Origin: a virus
IMG/VR virus record: IMGVR_UViG_3300051212_001597
Span: 1 to 60,503 of that record
DNA length: 60,503 bases
Reading direction: 5' to 3' (one strand)
In this document: in pieces, positions 40,995 through 48,889 of the stretch
Position numbering within the stretch: position 1 is the first letter of the stretch
Layout: the number at the start of each line of letters is the position of its first letter
Notes under the pieces: model-generated
What the model saw: the letters and a program-made list of their open reading frames with translations, nothing else
What the model was told of the DNA's origin: nothing
The model's database searches: none
Translations under genes and position numbers: made by a program

Positions 40995-41415
40995 GTCGTC
41001 AACACTGTCTGATATATACGACAGCGATAACCCAGCAAGGATTAAGATATACAATTCCATAAGAAAATTTCTTGCCTCATTCCCAAAAGGAACCGTTTAT
41101 TGTATAGGAAAATACAAAAATGGAATATCAATGGATTTTTGCGAGGCTTGTTCTGAAATAGGTATTTTAAGAGAAGTAGCCGTTCCTTACGAAGACAATG
41201 ATCATAATTGGCCAGATCCTATAAAGAACAAGTTCAAAAAAATAATAAAAAGCTCTAGTTCTGTTGTTTTGGTTTCTACTGGCGGGTTTAATCCAAAAAA
41301 AATAAAAGATATGGATAATTATGTTTATAAAAAATCAGATTATATAATTAACATAGTTTCATCCGAAAAAAACTTAGAAATCAAAATGGTTAAAAATGGA
41401 CATAAAATTTCTTAG
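40975..41415 (+). CDS. SLOG/YpsA-like nucleotide-binding-fold protein
   Basis: This 146-residue protein has TVYCIGKYKNGISMDFCEAC, then VAVPYEDNDHNWP and a late SSSSVVLVSTGGFNPKK, then SDYIINIVS. This order matches the SLOG (DprA/YpsA-like) Rossmann fold. Such proteins bind nucleotides or nucleotide-derived signals. It is embedded among replication genes and overlaps both neighbours. Its ligand is unknown. Confidence 0.5.
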   Translation: MIVAMNESSTLSDIYDSDNPARIKIYNSIRKFLASFPKGTVYCIGKYKNGISMDFCEACSEIGILREVAVPYEDNDHNWPDPIKNKFKKIIKSSSSVVLVSTGGFNPKKIKDMDNYVYKKSDYIINIVSSEKNLEIKMVKNGHKIS

Positions 41416-42376
41416 AGCGTCTTCAATAAACTCTTACAGAGGATGTGAGTTTGCTTTTTTTATGGAGCAAATATTGGAGATACCAACAAAGAGCGGAAAA
41501 AAAGCCTTATTAGGAACTATCACGCATCATGTGCTAGAACTAATGGCAAAAGCAAAAAAGCTAGGCCACGAAGGCGGCTTGCTTTTTGACCATGAAAAGC
41601 TTCTCGATATATGTTGGAATAGATATACAAGAGAAAATCCAGAAATGGATTTAAAAAAGGGCGACAAAAAATTTTGTCTTTCATCAATTCAAAAAGTTAT
41701 AAATACTTTTTATGATCCAAAAAATCTCAACGTTCTACACACAGAAAAACAGTTTAGGATACCATTAACAGATCCTGTTTTTAAATATGAATACTATGAT
41801 ATAGTAAAAGGGGTTGTTGAAAAAGGAAATTACGAGATAAGAGGAACGATAGATTTGATAACCCAAGTTGACAACGAAACTATTGAAGTTGTTGATTGGA
41901 AGACGGGGTCTAGAAAATGTTGGAACACAGGAGAGAATAAGGAGTTTGATTATCTTCAATCAAAAGATATTCAGCTAAGAATGTATGATCTTGCCTGCTA
42001 TTTAATGTTTCCACAGTACAAGAACAGGCTTCTAACTATTCATTTTATCAATGATGGTGGGCCTTTTACTGTTGCTTTTTCCGACGAAGACAGAAAAGAG
42101 ACCCTAGCCATAATAGAAAAAACATTTAAAAATATTAAATGGAACCAGCTTCCAACTAGACTAAAAGAAAGCAACGCTAGCGACAGATGGAAATGTAAAA
42201 GTGTTTGCCACTTTGGCAAAACAAAAACAGCAGCTGGCTGCAGCATTTGCGACACAATACATTCTTACGTTGTTGGAAACGGTATAGACCAGACGATACT
42301 AGAGATAGATAAGCTAAAGAAATCTAAGCAAGAGCTAAAAAACAAGACTAGCGATAGGAGAAACGTTTTTGAATAA
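41396..42376 (+). CDS. RecB/Cas4-type PD-(D/E)XK exonuclease with Fe-S Cys set
   Basis: It starts SSINSYRGCEFAFFMEQIL (first Cys, C17) and continues with LGTITHHVLELM. Catalytic motifs are IRGTIDLITQV and EVVDWKTGS. A C-terminal set CKSVCHFGKTKTAAGCSIC completes the four Cys of an AddB/Cas4-like iron-sulphur cluster. It probably resects DNA ends for recombination. The protein is 326 residues. The polymerase gene starts 1 nt later. Confidence 0.87.
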   Translation: MDIKFLRASSINSYRGCEFAFFMEQILEIPTKSGKKALLGTITHHVLELMAKAKKLGHEGGLLFDHEKLLDICWNRYTRENPEMDLKKGDKKFCLSSIQKVINTFYDPKNLNVLHTEKQFRIPLTDPVFKYEYYDIVKGVVEKGNYEIRGTIDLITQVDNETIEVVDWKTGSRKCWNTGENKEFDYLQSKDIQLRMYDLACYLMFPQYKNRLLTIHFINDGGPFTVAFSDEDRKETLAIIEKTFKNIKWNQLPTRLKESNASDRWKCKSVCHFGKTKTAAGCSICDTIHSYVVGNGIDQTILEIDKLKKSKQELKNKTSDRRNVFE

Positions 42377-42377
42377 T

Positions 42378-44237
42378 ATGAACTACACACCACTACACGT
42401 ACATACATGCTGGTCACTATTAGACAGCACGGTTGATGTAAATGAATATGTCGCAAAAATAAAAGAGGCTGGAGGCTCTGCTTGCTCAATAACCGACCAT
42501 AATAATTTAAAAGCGGTTGTCCCATTCTTCAAAGCATGTAAGGCTAGGGGGATAAAGCCAATAATAGGCGTCGAAGTGGACGTTTATTTAACGGACGAAA
42601 AATTTATTGGCAGACTAACACTGATAGCCAAAAACAAAGTTGGCTACAAAAATCTAGTAAATATAGTCTCAAACGCTAGATCAGAGTCTGTGTTTAAAAA
42701 AGAGACTACGCCAAAAACTCTTTTCAAAGATCTTCACCAATACTCTAGCGGGATCATATGCATGATCGGTGACTTAAGAAGCGAAATTTTTCATTCTTGC
42801 TTTGTTAATTTTGAAATGGCGTATGGCTCAAATAGCGAGGAGGAGTGCGAAAGCCTTCTTAGGCAGGACTGGAAAGAAAAGGTAAATGAGTTATTAGAAA
42901 AATACAGGAGGGTATTTAGCGATGTATTTTTGTATTTTGATTATTCAAAACTTCCAATTATTAAGGTTTTAGGCCAAAAAATAAAACAAGAATTTGATGA
43001 AGCTATACCCTCTGTAAATGTTCACTACATATCAAAAGAAGATTATCAGATTCACAGGCTTATATCAAGCGACTCAGAGGCTTTGTCTTCAAACATAGAT
43101 GATTCTAGGATTTTTGAAGAAGAGTATTGCTTTTGCCATCTTACAAAAACAATTCCGTCTGGCGAAAAGACCAAATTGGTTGTAGATTTGGTTGAGGACT
43201 TCTCAATAGAAGAACGCCCTATGATACCAGATTTTAAGATTAAAGGACATGAAATACAGGATCAGGACGAGTATCTTAGAGATATTTGCAGAAAGGGATT
43301 CTTAGAAAAGATATCGCCAAAGATTTCTTCAGACGCAAACCTTAAAAACATCTACCTAGACAGGATTAGGCACGAGTTAGGTGTTTTCAAGCAGGCTAAG
43401 ATATCGGGCTATTTCTTAATCGTCAAAGACATTGTTGATCACATTAGGCAAATGGGCTTTCCAGCAGATAGCCGCGGCTCGTCTTCGGGCTGCTTAATTT
43501 CCTACCTAATAGGCGTATCGTCAATTGATCCAATAGTGCCAGATGCATCACTTGCATATGCAAAAGAAAGAGAGCTTCCTTTTGAAAGATTTTACAACGA
43601 AGGAAGAAATACCGCTAGTAACGTTTCTTTGCCAGACATTGATATGGACGTGCCTCCTTCCATAAGAGACGATGTTATTAAATATCTTCGCGAAAAATAC
43701 GGAAAAGATCAAGTTGCTCATATAATCACGCATTCTAGGTTCAAAGGCAAGGGTGCAATAAAAGAAGCTTTTAGAATATTAAAACCTGTTAATAATTACT
43801 TTGATGTATCCAATGAAATAACAAAGCTTTTTGTTGATGAGAGCAAGATATCAGATGAATTAAGTGAACTTCAAGAAGAAGACCCGTCATATGGAATCAT
43901 AAGATGGAATATAGATAATATTACTGATGTAAATAAGTTTTACAATCAGTACAAAGAAGCTTTTGATTTTGCTATAAAAATAGAAAAGTTGCCAAAAAAC
44001 GAAAGTGTTCATGCTGCTGGTATAATAATAGGCGATAGACCGTTATATAAGCACTTTCCAATGACATATTCAAGCAAGTTAGGTCAGATGGTGATTGATA
44101 TCGAAGGTTCAGATTTAGAAATTCTTGGAGGCGTTAAGTTTGATATATTAGGAGTTTCTGCTATAGAAAAGGTTTTCCAGATAGAGAAAATGATAAATAA
44201 AAAACTTAATGAGGTTAGATTTGGAGAATTAAATTGA
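42378..44237 (+). CDS. dnaE: DNA polymerase III alpha, N-terminal half (PHP + palm)
   Basis: ATG 42378 gives 619 residues. The PHP domain has PLHVHTCWSLLDS and SITDHNNLKA. The palm has GFPADSRGSSSG, the catalytic pair in SLPDIDMDVPP, and the third Asp in GVKFDILGVS near the C-terminus. It then stops (FGELN) exactly where intact DnaE continues into the fingers, which are encoded at 50162-51679. No intein sequence is present. The two chains probably assemble into one polymerase. PHP His/Asp residues look intact, so it may still have nuclease activity. Confidence 0.92.
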   Translation: MNYTPLHVHTCWSLLDSTVDVNEYVAKIKEAGGSACSITDHNNLKAVVPFFKACKARGIKPIIGVEVDVYLTDEKFIGRLTLIAKNKVGYKNLVNIVSNARSESVFKKETTPKTLFKDLHQYSSGIICMIGDLRSEIFHSCFVNFEMAYGSNSEEECESLLRQDWKEKVNELLEKYRRVFSDVFLYFDYSKLPIIKVLGQKIKQEFDEAIPSVNVHYISKEDYQIHRLISSDSEALSSNIDDSRIFEEEYCFCHLTKTIPSGEKTKLVVDLVEDFSIEERPMIPDFKIKGHEIQDQDEYLRDICRKGFLEKISPKISSDANLKNIYLDRIRHELGVFKQAKISGYFLIVKDIVDHIRQMGFPADSRGSSSGCLISYLIGVSSIDPIVPDASLAYAKERELPFERFYNEGRNTASNVSLPDIDMDVPPSIRDDVIKYLREKYGKDQVAHIITHSRFKGKGAIKEAFRILKPVNNYFDVSNEITKLFVDESKISDELSELQEEDPSYGIIRWNIDNITDVNKFYNQYKEAFDFAIKIEKLPKNESVHAAGIIIGDRPLYKHFPMTYSSKLGQMVIDIEGSDLEILGGVKFDILGVSAIEKVFQIEKMINKKLNEVRFGELN

Positions 44238-44440
44238 AACCTATATCTAGCGCTTCAATATCGATAAAAGAAGATAGCGATAGGATATTAATGCAACAAA
44301 ATGGTCAAACTATAGCTATATCTAATATAAATGATGTGATGTTGGCAATAGAAATTTTAAGCGCTTTTAAACACAGATTTTTTATCACCAAATCCTGTAA
44401 TTATAATTTTGTGTATAATAACAATAATGGATCGTCTTAA
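44234..44440 (+). CDS. Small hypothetical protein
   Basis: TTG start overlapping the polymerase stop (TTGA); 68 residues. It begins KPISSASISIKEDSDRI and has no motif. It overlaps the next gene by 14 nt, where its last codons contain the promoter-like GTGTATAATA. Confidence 0.45.
   Translation: MKPISSASISIKEDSDRILMQQNGQTIAISNINDVMLAIEILSAFKHRFFITKSCNYNFVYNNNNGSS
44411..44420 (+). promoter_or_regulatory. Promoter-like GTGTATAATA
   Basis: It contains a perfect TATAAT and the GTGTATA core, ending 6 nt before ATG 44427. It is a variant of the recurrent motif and would give an almost leaderless transcript of the virion-type gene. Confidence 0.42.
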
Positions 44441-45557
44441 TTTAAATAAGCACTTAAATTTAGCAGCAAAAGCTTACTTCATAGCTAAAAGCGAAGAAGG
44501 AGATACGTCTACTCCGCCTACACCTGAGGAAGAGGCTTTGTTTGAAGCTATTAGGCAGAGCATGAATCCTGAGACGGAGGAGGGTGTTTGGGAATTTATA
44601 CAGCAAAATCTTGCGTCTATTTTGGGTGGAAGTAGCATCGCGCTGACATTACTGCTTAATCAAAACTTTAGAAATTGGATGAAGAGAATAAGCATTAGTT
44701 TGTGGAATATGTTTAAAAGATCTGGTCTTTCTTCTTCCCAAGCATTACAAAAAGTAATCCTCTTCTTAAGAGACCTATTTAGAAGCGGTCCAAACAATCC
44801 AGATAATCCTTTATCGCAAGATTGCATGGACGCTCTCAGAGGTCTAAAGGATATATTCTTAACGATATCTCAAATGCCTGCCGAAACATCGATTACCGCA
44901 TTGATAGACGCTCTAACTGAAGCTGTTTCTTTAGCGGCTAGCATAGTAGCTAAACTAGCCTCTTGCACTGGTATTGGGGCACAATACGCGTATAATTTCA
45001 TATATGAATGGCTACTAACCTTGCTAGGTGATGGGCTATCAGCAATGGGACTTACTCAAGATCAAATAAAGCAATTTATAAAGAAACTGGTAGAATGGAT
45101 TCTTAACGGAGCTAAGGTTCCAGAAATTCCACCTCTGCCATACGTTGTACCATTTAGTCTTCCAAGATTAGATCCAAATTGTATAAATCCTAGAGACTAT
45201 CTAAAAGATTTAAGAATTCACAGAATGGAAAATAGTGAATATGTCGCGCCATTCTTAGCTGGATTAGCTTGGGCGGCGCTGATAGCGGCTGCTGTTGCCG
45301 CTGTTGTAGTTGCTCTTCCCGCAATATTGGCTGGATCAACAGCGGTTGGGGCCGTTTTAGCTGCTGCTGGTATAACGGCGCTAGGACTATCACAAACAGC
45401 CTCGGCCGCTGGCTATGAAATGACGGAAGAACAAATTGAGGCATTTATATTAGAAAAGGCTAAAGAAGCCGCTAAATGTAAGGGCGTAAGTGTTGAAGAA
45501 AATCCAGACACGCCAGAAGACAATCAAACAAACCCAGCACTTAGTCCTTCGAGATAA
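44427..45557 (+). CDS. Membrane-active virion-type protein with Ala-rich C-terminus
   Basis: Start ATG 44427 (MDRLNLNKHLN). The 376-residue product has a leader ending near KSEEGD, one hydrophobic segment at about 55-75, helical repeats, and a long Ala/Val/Gly hydrophobic tract near 275-325 (AALIAAAVAAVVVALP). The layout matches the minus-strand product at 47674-48606. It may be an ejection or internal virion protein that inserts in membranes. It is tail-to-tail with the next gene (17-nt overlap). Confidence 0.6.
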   Translation: MDRLNLNKHLNLAAKAYFIAKSEEGDTSTPPTPEEEALFEAIRQSMNPETEEGVWEFIQQNLASILGGSSIALTLLLNQNFRNWMKRISISLWNMFKRSGLSSSQALQKVILFLRDLFRSGPNNPDNPLSQDCMDALRGLKDIFLTISQMPAETSITALIDALTEAVSLAASIVAKLASCTGIGAQYAYNFIYEWLLTLLGDGLSAMGLTQDQIKQFIKKLVEWILNGAKVPEIPPLPYVVPFSLPRLDPNCINPRDYLKDLRIHRMENSEYVAPFLAGLAWAALIAAAVAAVVVALPAILAGSTAVGAVLAAAGITALGLSQTASAAGYEMTEEQIEAFILEKAKEAAKCKGVSVEENPDTPEDNQTNPALSPSR

Positions 45558-45843
45558 ATCTAAGATTTAATCTAAAAAGAATTTTCGCAATTGCTGAAGC
45601 TGTTTCAGAAACGCTTTCTTCTGATAATTCAGGGTGGGTTGCGTGCAACATTTCATGTATAATTGTATCTAACTTATCTTTTTCTGATAAATTCCTATTT
45701 ATCCAAATCTCTGGTTTCTTGTATCTGTGATCATCACATTCTCCAAAAGATCGTGGCATATCCTTAGATTTTACAAATCTAATAGTCCAATGCTTTCCAT
45801 TAAACTTAAATTTTACTTTTTCTTCTTTCTTTGCGGGTGGCAT
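45541..45843 (-). CDS. HExxH zinc metallopeptidase-like protein
   Basis: This 100-residue protein has TIIHEMLHATHPELSEE, giving HExxH with a downstream Glu in EESVSE, as in minimal SprT/gluzincin-type phage proteins. Small enzymes of this type occur in phage morphogenesis gene blocks. Substrate unknown. It overlaps the upstream minus gene by 31 nt. Confidence 0.72.
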   Translation of the reverse strand: MPPAKKEEKVKFKFNGKHWTIRFVKSKDMPRSFGECDDHRYKKPEIWINRNLSEKDKLDTIIHEMLHATHPELSEESVSETASAIAKILFRLNLRFISKD

Positions 45844-46196
45844 GATGGTAAAAGATCTACATCAAATGGCTTTCTCTTGAAAGACCCTGTCCTTAGAGCA
45901 TGAAGAAAACCGTTAACTCTACCATATCCCCACTGCTGTGGCCCTGTAACGTTTGGTCTTACACTTTCAGGATTGGTTTTATATGCACCAACGCCTCTTC
46001 TAAAAACGGCCATTAATGTTTTTGTAGATGTTTTTTTGCAAGAATCTTGACCATGTTTTTCATTATGGTCTGCCGCCTTTTTAGCTAGAGTTTCTCTAAC
46101 TGACTTGCTCTGCTCTTCGCCTAAGGCAAAAAAAATAACATCTAAAAAACTTAGATTCACTTCTGACATCGGTACTTCTATATCTTCATTGTTCAT
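45813..46196 (-). CDS. Virion/morphogenesis protein with RG-GAY-TNP-SVRP motif
   Basis: This 127-residue protein contains RRGVGAYKTNPESVRPNV followed by QQWGYGRVNGFLHAL. I know this pattern from uncharacterised domains of phage head-region proteins (DUF5824-like). The tail is basic. It overlaps both neighbours. Function is not known; head or packaging region is inferred. Confidence 0.6.
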   Translation of the reverse strand: MNNEDIEVPMSEVNLSFLDVIFFALGEEQSKSVRETLAKKAADHNEKHGQDSCKKTSTKTLMAVFRRGVGAYKTNPESVRPNVTGPQQWGYGRVNGFLHALRTGSFKRKPFDVDLLPSCHPQRKKKK

Positions 46197-46425
46197 TTTT
46201 ATTGTTTCTTTTAATCAATTCTTTGTAAGCCCAAAGTAAAGCTATTACAGCAACAGGAGCATACCAAAAAATCCAACCGTAACTATTACCACCCTGACCA
46301 GAATCTATACCCTTTTTAATTGCATATGTCATAGGCGAATCATTTCTTTCATCTGGAATGAATTGTGGTCCAGAAAAACAAGAACTCATAATTAGTGTTA
46401 GATAAATTATTGTTAGCTTTTTCAT
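46186..46425 (-). CDS. Small lipoprotein with C-terminal membrane segment
   Basis: This 79-residue protein has an N-terminal signal and lipobox-like LIMSSC, about 35 polar residues, a membrane segment (WIFWYAPVAVIALLWAY) and a basic tail. Lipobox plus C-terminal anchor is the layout of a unimolecular spanin, but the periplasmic span is very short. It is adjacent to a probable holin, so a lysis role is possible. Confidence 0.55.
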   Translation of the reverse strand: MKKLTIIYLTLIMSSCFSGPQFIPDERNDSPMTYAIKKGIDSGQGGNSYGWIFWYAPVAVIALLWAYKELIKRNNKNEQ

Positions 46426-46859
46426 GTTTTATTTCCCGCAGAGGCGCTTCCAAAATAAAAACCAACAATACTCAAAAGTATTTGCCTGTATTCTCCAGCA
46501 TACAGATATCCGTTTATCTCAACGAAAAAAGTTTTATTAAAACTAGGTATAAATCCTAAGAAATATTCTGGAGACTCTGTTTGAACTTCTACGAAAGTTG
46601 GTATTCCAAAAAACGGTAAAACGAATGGCGCGGCTAATGTGGCAAAAAGAACAGTAAGAACTATAAGTTGTCTTACGCCCTTTCCAATATCTATTGGCAC
46701 TCTTTTAACAGCGTTGTCCTTAGCTTTTTCTTTTTGTTCGTTTAAAGCTATAAGCCTCTCAAAAAGCTGCTTGTCGTTATCTCTTTTCTCTGCTAGATAA
46801 CGAAAAACAAAGCCTGTTATTCCGCCACCCAACATAGAAAGGAGTTCTACAGGTATCAT
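46422..46859 (-). CDS. Three-segment membrane protein, 3TM holin-like
   Basis: This 145-residue protein has membrane segments at about 5-22, 63-92 and 124-140. The final LLSIVGFYFGSASAGNK matches the C-terminal helix of 3TM holins of phages and gene-transfer agents, with the polar helix between segments 1 and 2. It is coupled to the lipoprotein gene. It may form the lysis pore. Confidence 0.65.
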   Translation of the reverse strand: MIPVELLSMLGGGITGFVFRYLAEKRDNDKQLFERLIALNEQKEKAKDNAVKRVPIDIGKGVRQLIVLTVLFATLAAPFVLPFFGIPTFVEVQTESPEYFLGFIPSFNKTFFVEINGYLYAGEYRQILLSIVGFYFGSASAGNKT

Positions 46860-47359
46860 GATTTATCTTTATTGAATTTTGATATTTTTTTATGCATCTG
46901 TTGTCTATTTGAGCAAGGCATAAAATAATTTGTGTTTGGTTTCAAACCAGGCTGTTTCCCATCTATATTAAAAAATCTTTGTATTGTATCGCAGCCTAAT
47001 TTTCTTGCGAGTTTTCTAGCTGCTTTTTTCTTCGTAAATGTATATGATTTATAATCTTCCTTGTCAATTTCTGAAGATGTATAATCAGTTACACTCTTTT
47101 TCTTTTCCCACATTCTGCAAGACCAGTATCTAGCCTTCCACTTTGGACCTGGATTGTCATCACAGCTGTGTCTCGATCTAAAATTCTTTCTCCTGTTGTC
47201 GCTGTCTCTTTTTATTTCCATGTTTGGATCGCCAAACATAACACGAACAACGTTTCCTTTATCATTTTTCACATAAACGTAAAATTTTTTCTTTCCGTAG
47301 CCAGGATCGCCTTTGCCTATCCGCCTAGGCTTGTTTAAAGTTACATTTTTCTTATCCAT
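46856..47359 (-). CDS. Basic phage head-region protein (RHSCDD domain)
   Basis: ATG 47359 has an AGGTGG Shine-Dalgarno; the longer start is rejected. The 167-residue product contains KKFYVYVKNDKGNVVRVMFG and then RSRHSCDDNPGPKWKARYW, a pattern recurring in uncharacterised phage virion/prohead proteins. It is very basic. Direct role unknown. Confidence 0.62.
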   Translation of the reverse strand: MDKKNVTLNKPRRIGKGDPGYGKKKFYVYVKNDKGNVVRVMFGDPNMEIKRDSDNRRKNFRSRHSCDDNPGPKWKARYWSCRMWEKKKSVTDYTSSEIDKEDYKSYTFTKKKAARKLARKLGCDTIQRFFNIDGKQPGLKPNTNYFMPCSNRQQMHKKISKFNKDKS

Positions 47360-47681
47360 TTTTGACCACCTCATTTATAAATGAAATAAACGAATTTGCT
47401 TTGGATTTTTTAATCTTTGCTAGTATATTTCTAGCCCTGTTTTGCAGCTTAGATTTTAGCGCCGCTGGTATCTTTGCTTGTGGTATTCTAGCAATAGCAT
47501 TTCTCACATGTATAATATCTATCTTTCCGCTAGCATCCTTATAAGGAAAGTGTCTTAACGACCTTGGGGTAGTCTTCCCTTCCGAGTCTTTCTTACCACC
47601 AGGCTCAATGTACATGAATGCCGAGTCTGGCAAATCGTTTTTATATTTTGTTGTCCATACTGCCGATATAGATTTATCCAT
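47352..47681 (-). CDS. Phage morphogenesis-type small protein
   Basis: This 109-residue protein has the pattern KNDLPDSAFMYIEPGGKKD, then TPRSLRHFPYKD and IDIIHVRNAIARIP. It is widespread in phages, often fused to prohead-protease or core proteins. Here it stands alone in a minus-strand virion block. Function unknown. Confidence 0.65.
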   Translation of the reverse strand: MDKSISAVWTTKYKNDLPDSAFMYIEPGGKKDSEGKTTPRSLRHFPYKDASGKIDIIHVRNAIARIPQAKIPAALKSKLQNRARNILAKIKKSKANSFISFINEVVKNG

Positions 47682-48606
47682 TTAATAAAGCCTGTTGTTG
47701 CTGAATTCTTTCTTGTATTAACTGCTGTATTTCACTATCAGGCATATCGGCCAGAGCCGCTCCTGAACAAGTAAGCGCTGCCCCGCCAGTTACCGCAAGT
47801 GCTATTGGTGCGGCTGCTCCACCAGTAAAGACTATTATTGCAACCGCACCCACACCAAGCGTAGTCCATAGAGCCACTTGACCCCAATCTACACCTGCCG
47901 TTGGTCCTTGCGTAGTTTGACAACCGTACTGGCGCACCACACAATCTGTAGCCCAAGCAGCCGCAAACTGTTCATTAAATTTTGTGAAAATAGCACCTAA
48001 GGCTAAACCAGGCTCTAATACTCCATCAAGCACTTTTTCAAAGTTTCCAAATACATCCACATCTTCAATACCACCAAAAGGACTAAATTCTATCAAAAGC
48101 TTTAAAAACTTTTTAAACTCTAGATTACAGTTCCCATCAGAAATTATGTTTAAAAGATCGCGCATCTCTTCAAGAATCTGTGCTATTGTTCTAGCAAACA
48201 ATACAAGTGATCTACTTGATGCTTCTCTAGGGTCGTTCAGAACTGTGTAAAATTGTCCGGCTAGATTATTTCCTGACATTGATTGTCTAAATAGATTGAA
48301 AAAAGCCTCTAGCTCATCAATAATTTTTTTCATTCTTGGATCTTTAAAATACTTTAAACAATTTGGTGGTAAATTTCTTAACCATTCAACGATTTTAGCA
48401 ATAGCCGCCATGCCGAAAAAAGCAAGAGAGCCTATAATCCAACCCCCTTCAACCTCAATATTACTTATTATTTCATTTAAGCCCAAAAACGGATCTTCTA
48501 CAACTTCCAAACTTGGTAAAGCTGTGATACTATCAATGCTGACATCTTCATTCGCGGCAGTGTTAAGTAAGAATTTAATATTTAATTGTTTTTTATTGTT
48601 TTTCAT
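47674..48606 (-). CDS. Membrane-active virion-type protein, layout twin of 44427-45557
   Basis: This 310-residue protein has a leader ending NTAANE, a hydrophobic segment (WIIGSLAFFGMAAIAKIVEW), a helical middle, and an Ala/Gly/Val-rich tract near 245-290 (TLGVGAVAIIVFTGG). It then ends in a Gln-rich helix (ERIQQQQ). The order of parts equals that of 44427-45557 on the other strand. It may be an internal or ejected protein. Not a known family. Confidence 0.58.
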   Translation of the reverse strand: MKNNKKQLNIKFLLNTAANEDVSIDSITALPSLEVVEDPFLGLNEIISNIEVEGGWIIGSLAFFGMAAIAKIVEWLRNLPPNCLKYFKDPRMKKIIDELEAFFNLFRQSMSGNNLAGQFYTVLNDPREASSRSLVLFARTIAQILEEMRDLLNIISDGNCNLEFKKFLKLLIEFSPFGGIEDVDVFGNFEKVLDGVLEPGLALGAIFTKFNEQFAAAWATDCVVRQYGCQTTQGPTAGVDWGQVALWTTLGVGAVAIIVFTGGAAAPIALAVTGGAALTCSGAALADMPDSEIQQLIQERIQQQQALLNG

Positions 48607-48860
48607 AAAACCTGCTCTAGTTGATCCTCTGTTTTTACCAAAACATCCCCATTTTTGTAAGTATTTCCAAAGTTTTCAACTTTATAGTGGATTAAGTACC
48701 CAGAATTGTTTGGCAGACTTTCAATCTTTACGACCTTTCCAACGCTTCCATAATGTAAACACTTCGTATTTATGTTCTTAACAGTATCGCCAACCATGAA
48801 TCCTTTATAGCTAGCGGTTAACTTGTTAAGGAGTTTTTGTATTGATCTTGATAGGGACAT
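48603..48860 (-). CDS. Small SH3/KOW-like phage head-region protein
   Basis: This 85-residue protein has a basic amphipathic leader (MSLSRSIQKLLNKLTAS) and then GDTVKNINTKCLHYGSVG, VVKIESLPNNSG and NGDVLVKTEDQLEQ, a beta-barrel pattern seen in several phage head proteins. It is divergent from the gene at 48890 with a 29-nt gap. Confidence 0.62.
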   Translation of the reverse strand: MSLSRSIQKLLNKLTASYKGFMVGDTVKNINTKCLHYGSVGKVVKIESLPNNSGYLIHYKVENFGNTYKNGDVLVKTEDQLEQVL

Positions 48861-48873
48861 TTAACTAACCCAA

Positions 48874-48884
48874 TAGTGTATACA
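48874..48884 (+). promoter_or_regulatory. Promoter-like motif TAGTGTATACA in a divergent gap
   Basis: It ends 5 nt before ATG 48890. It overlaps the palindrome GTGTATACAC (48876-48885), so a minus-strand copy faces the gene 48603-48860, whose ATG lies 16 nt away. The same core and spacing occur before 8209 and 32813. Confidence 0.45.
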
Positions 48885-48889
48885 CAATT

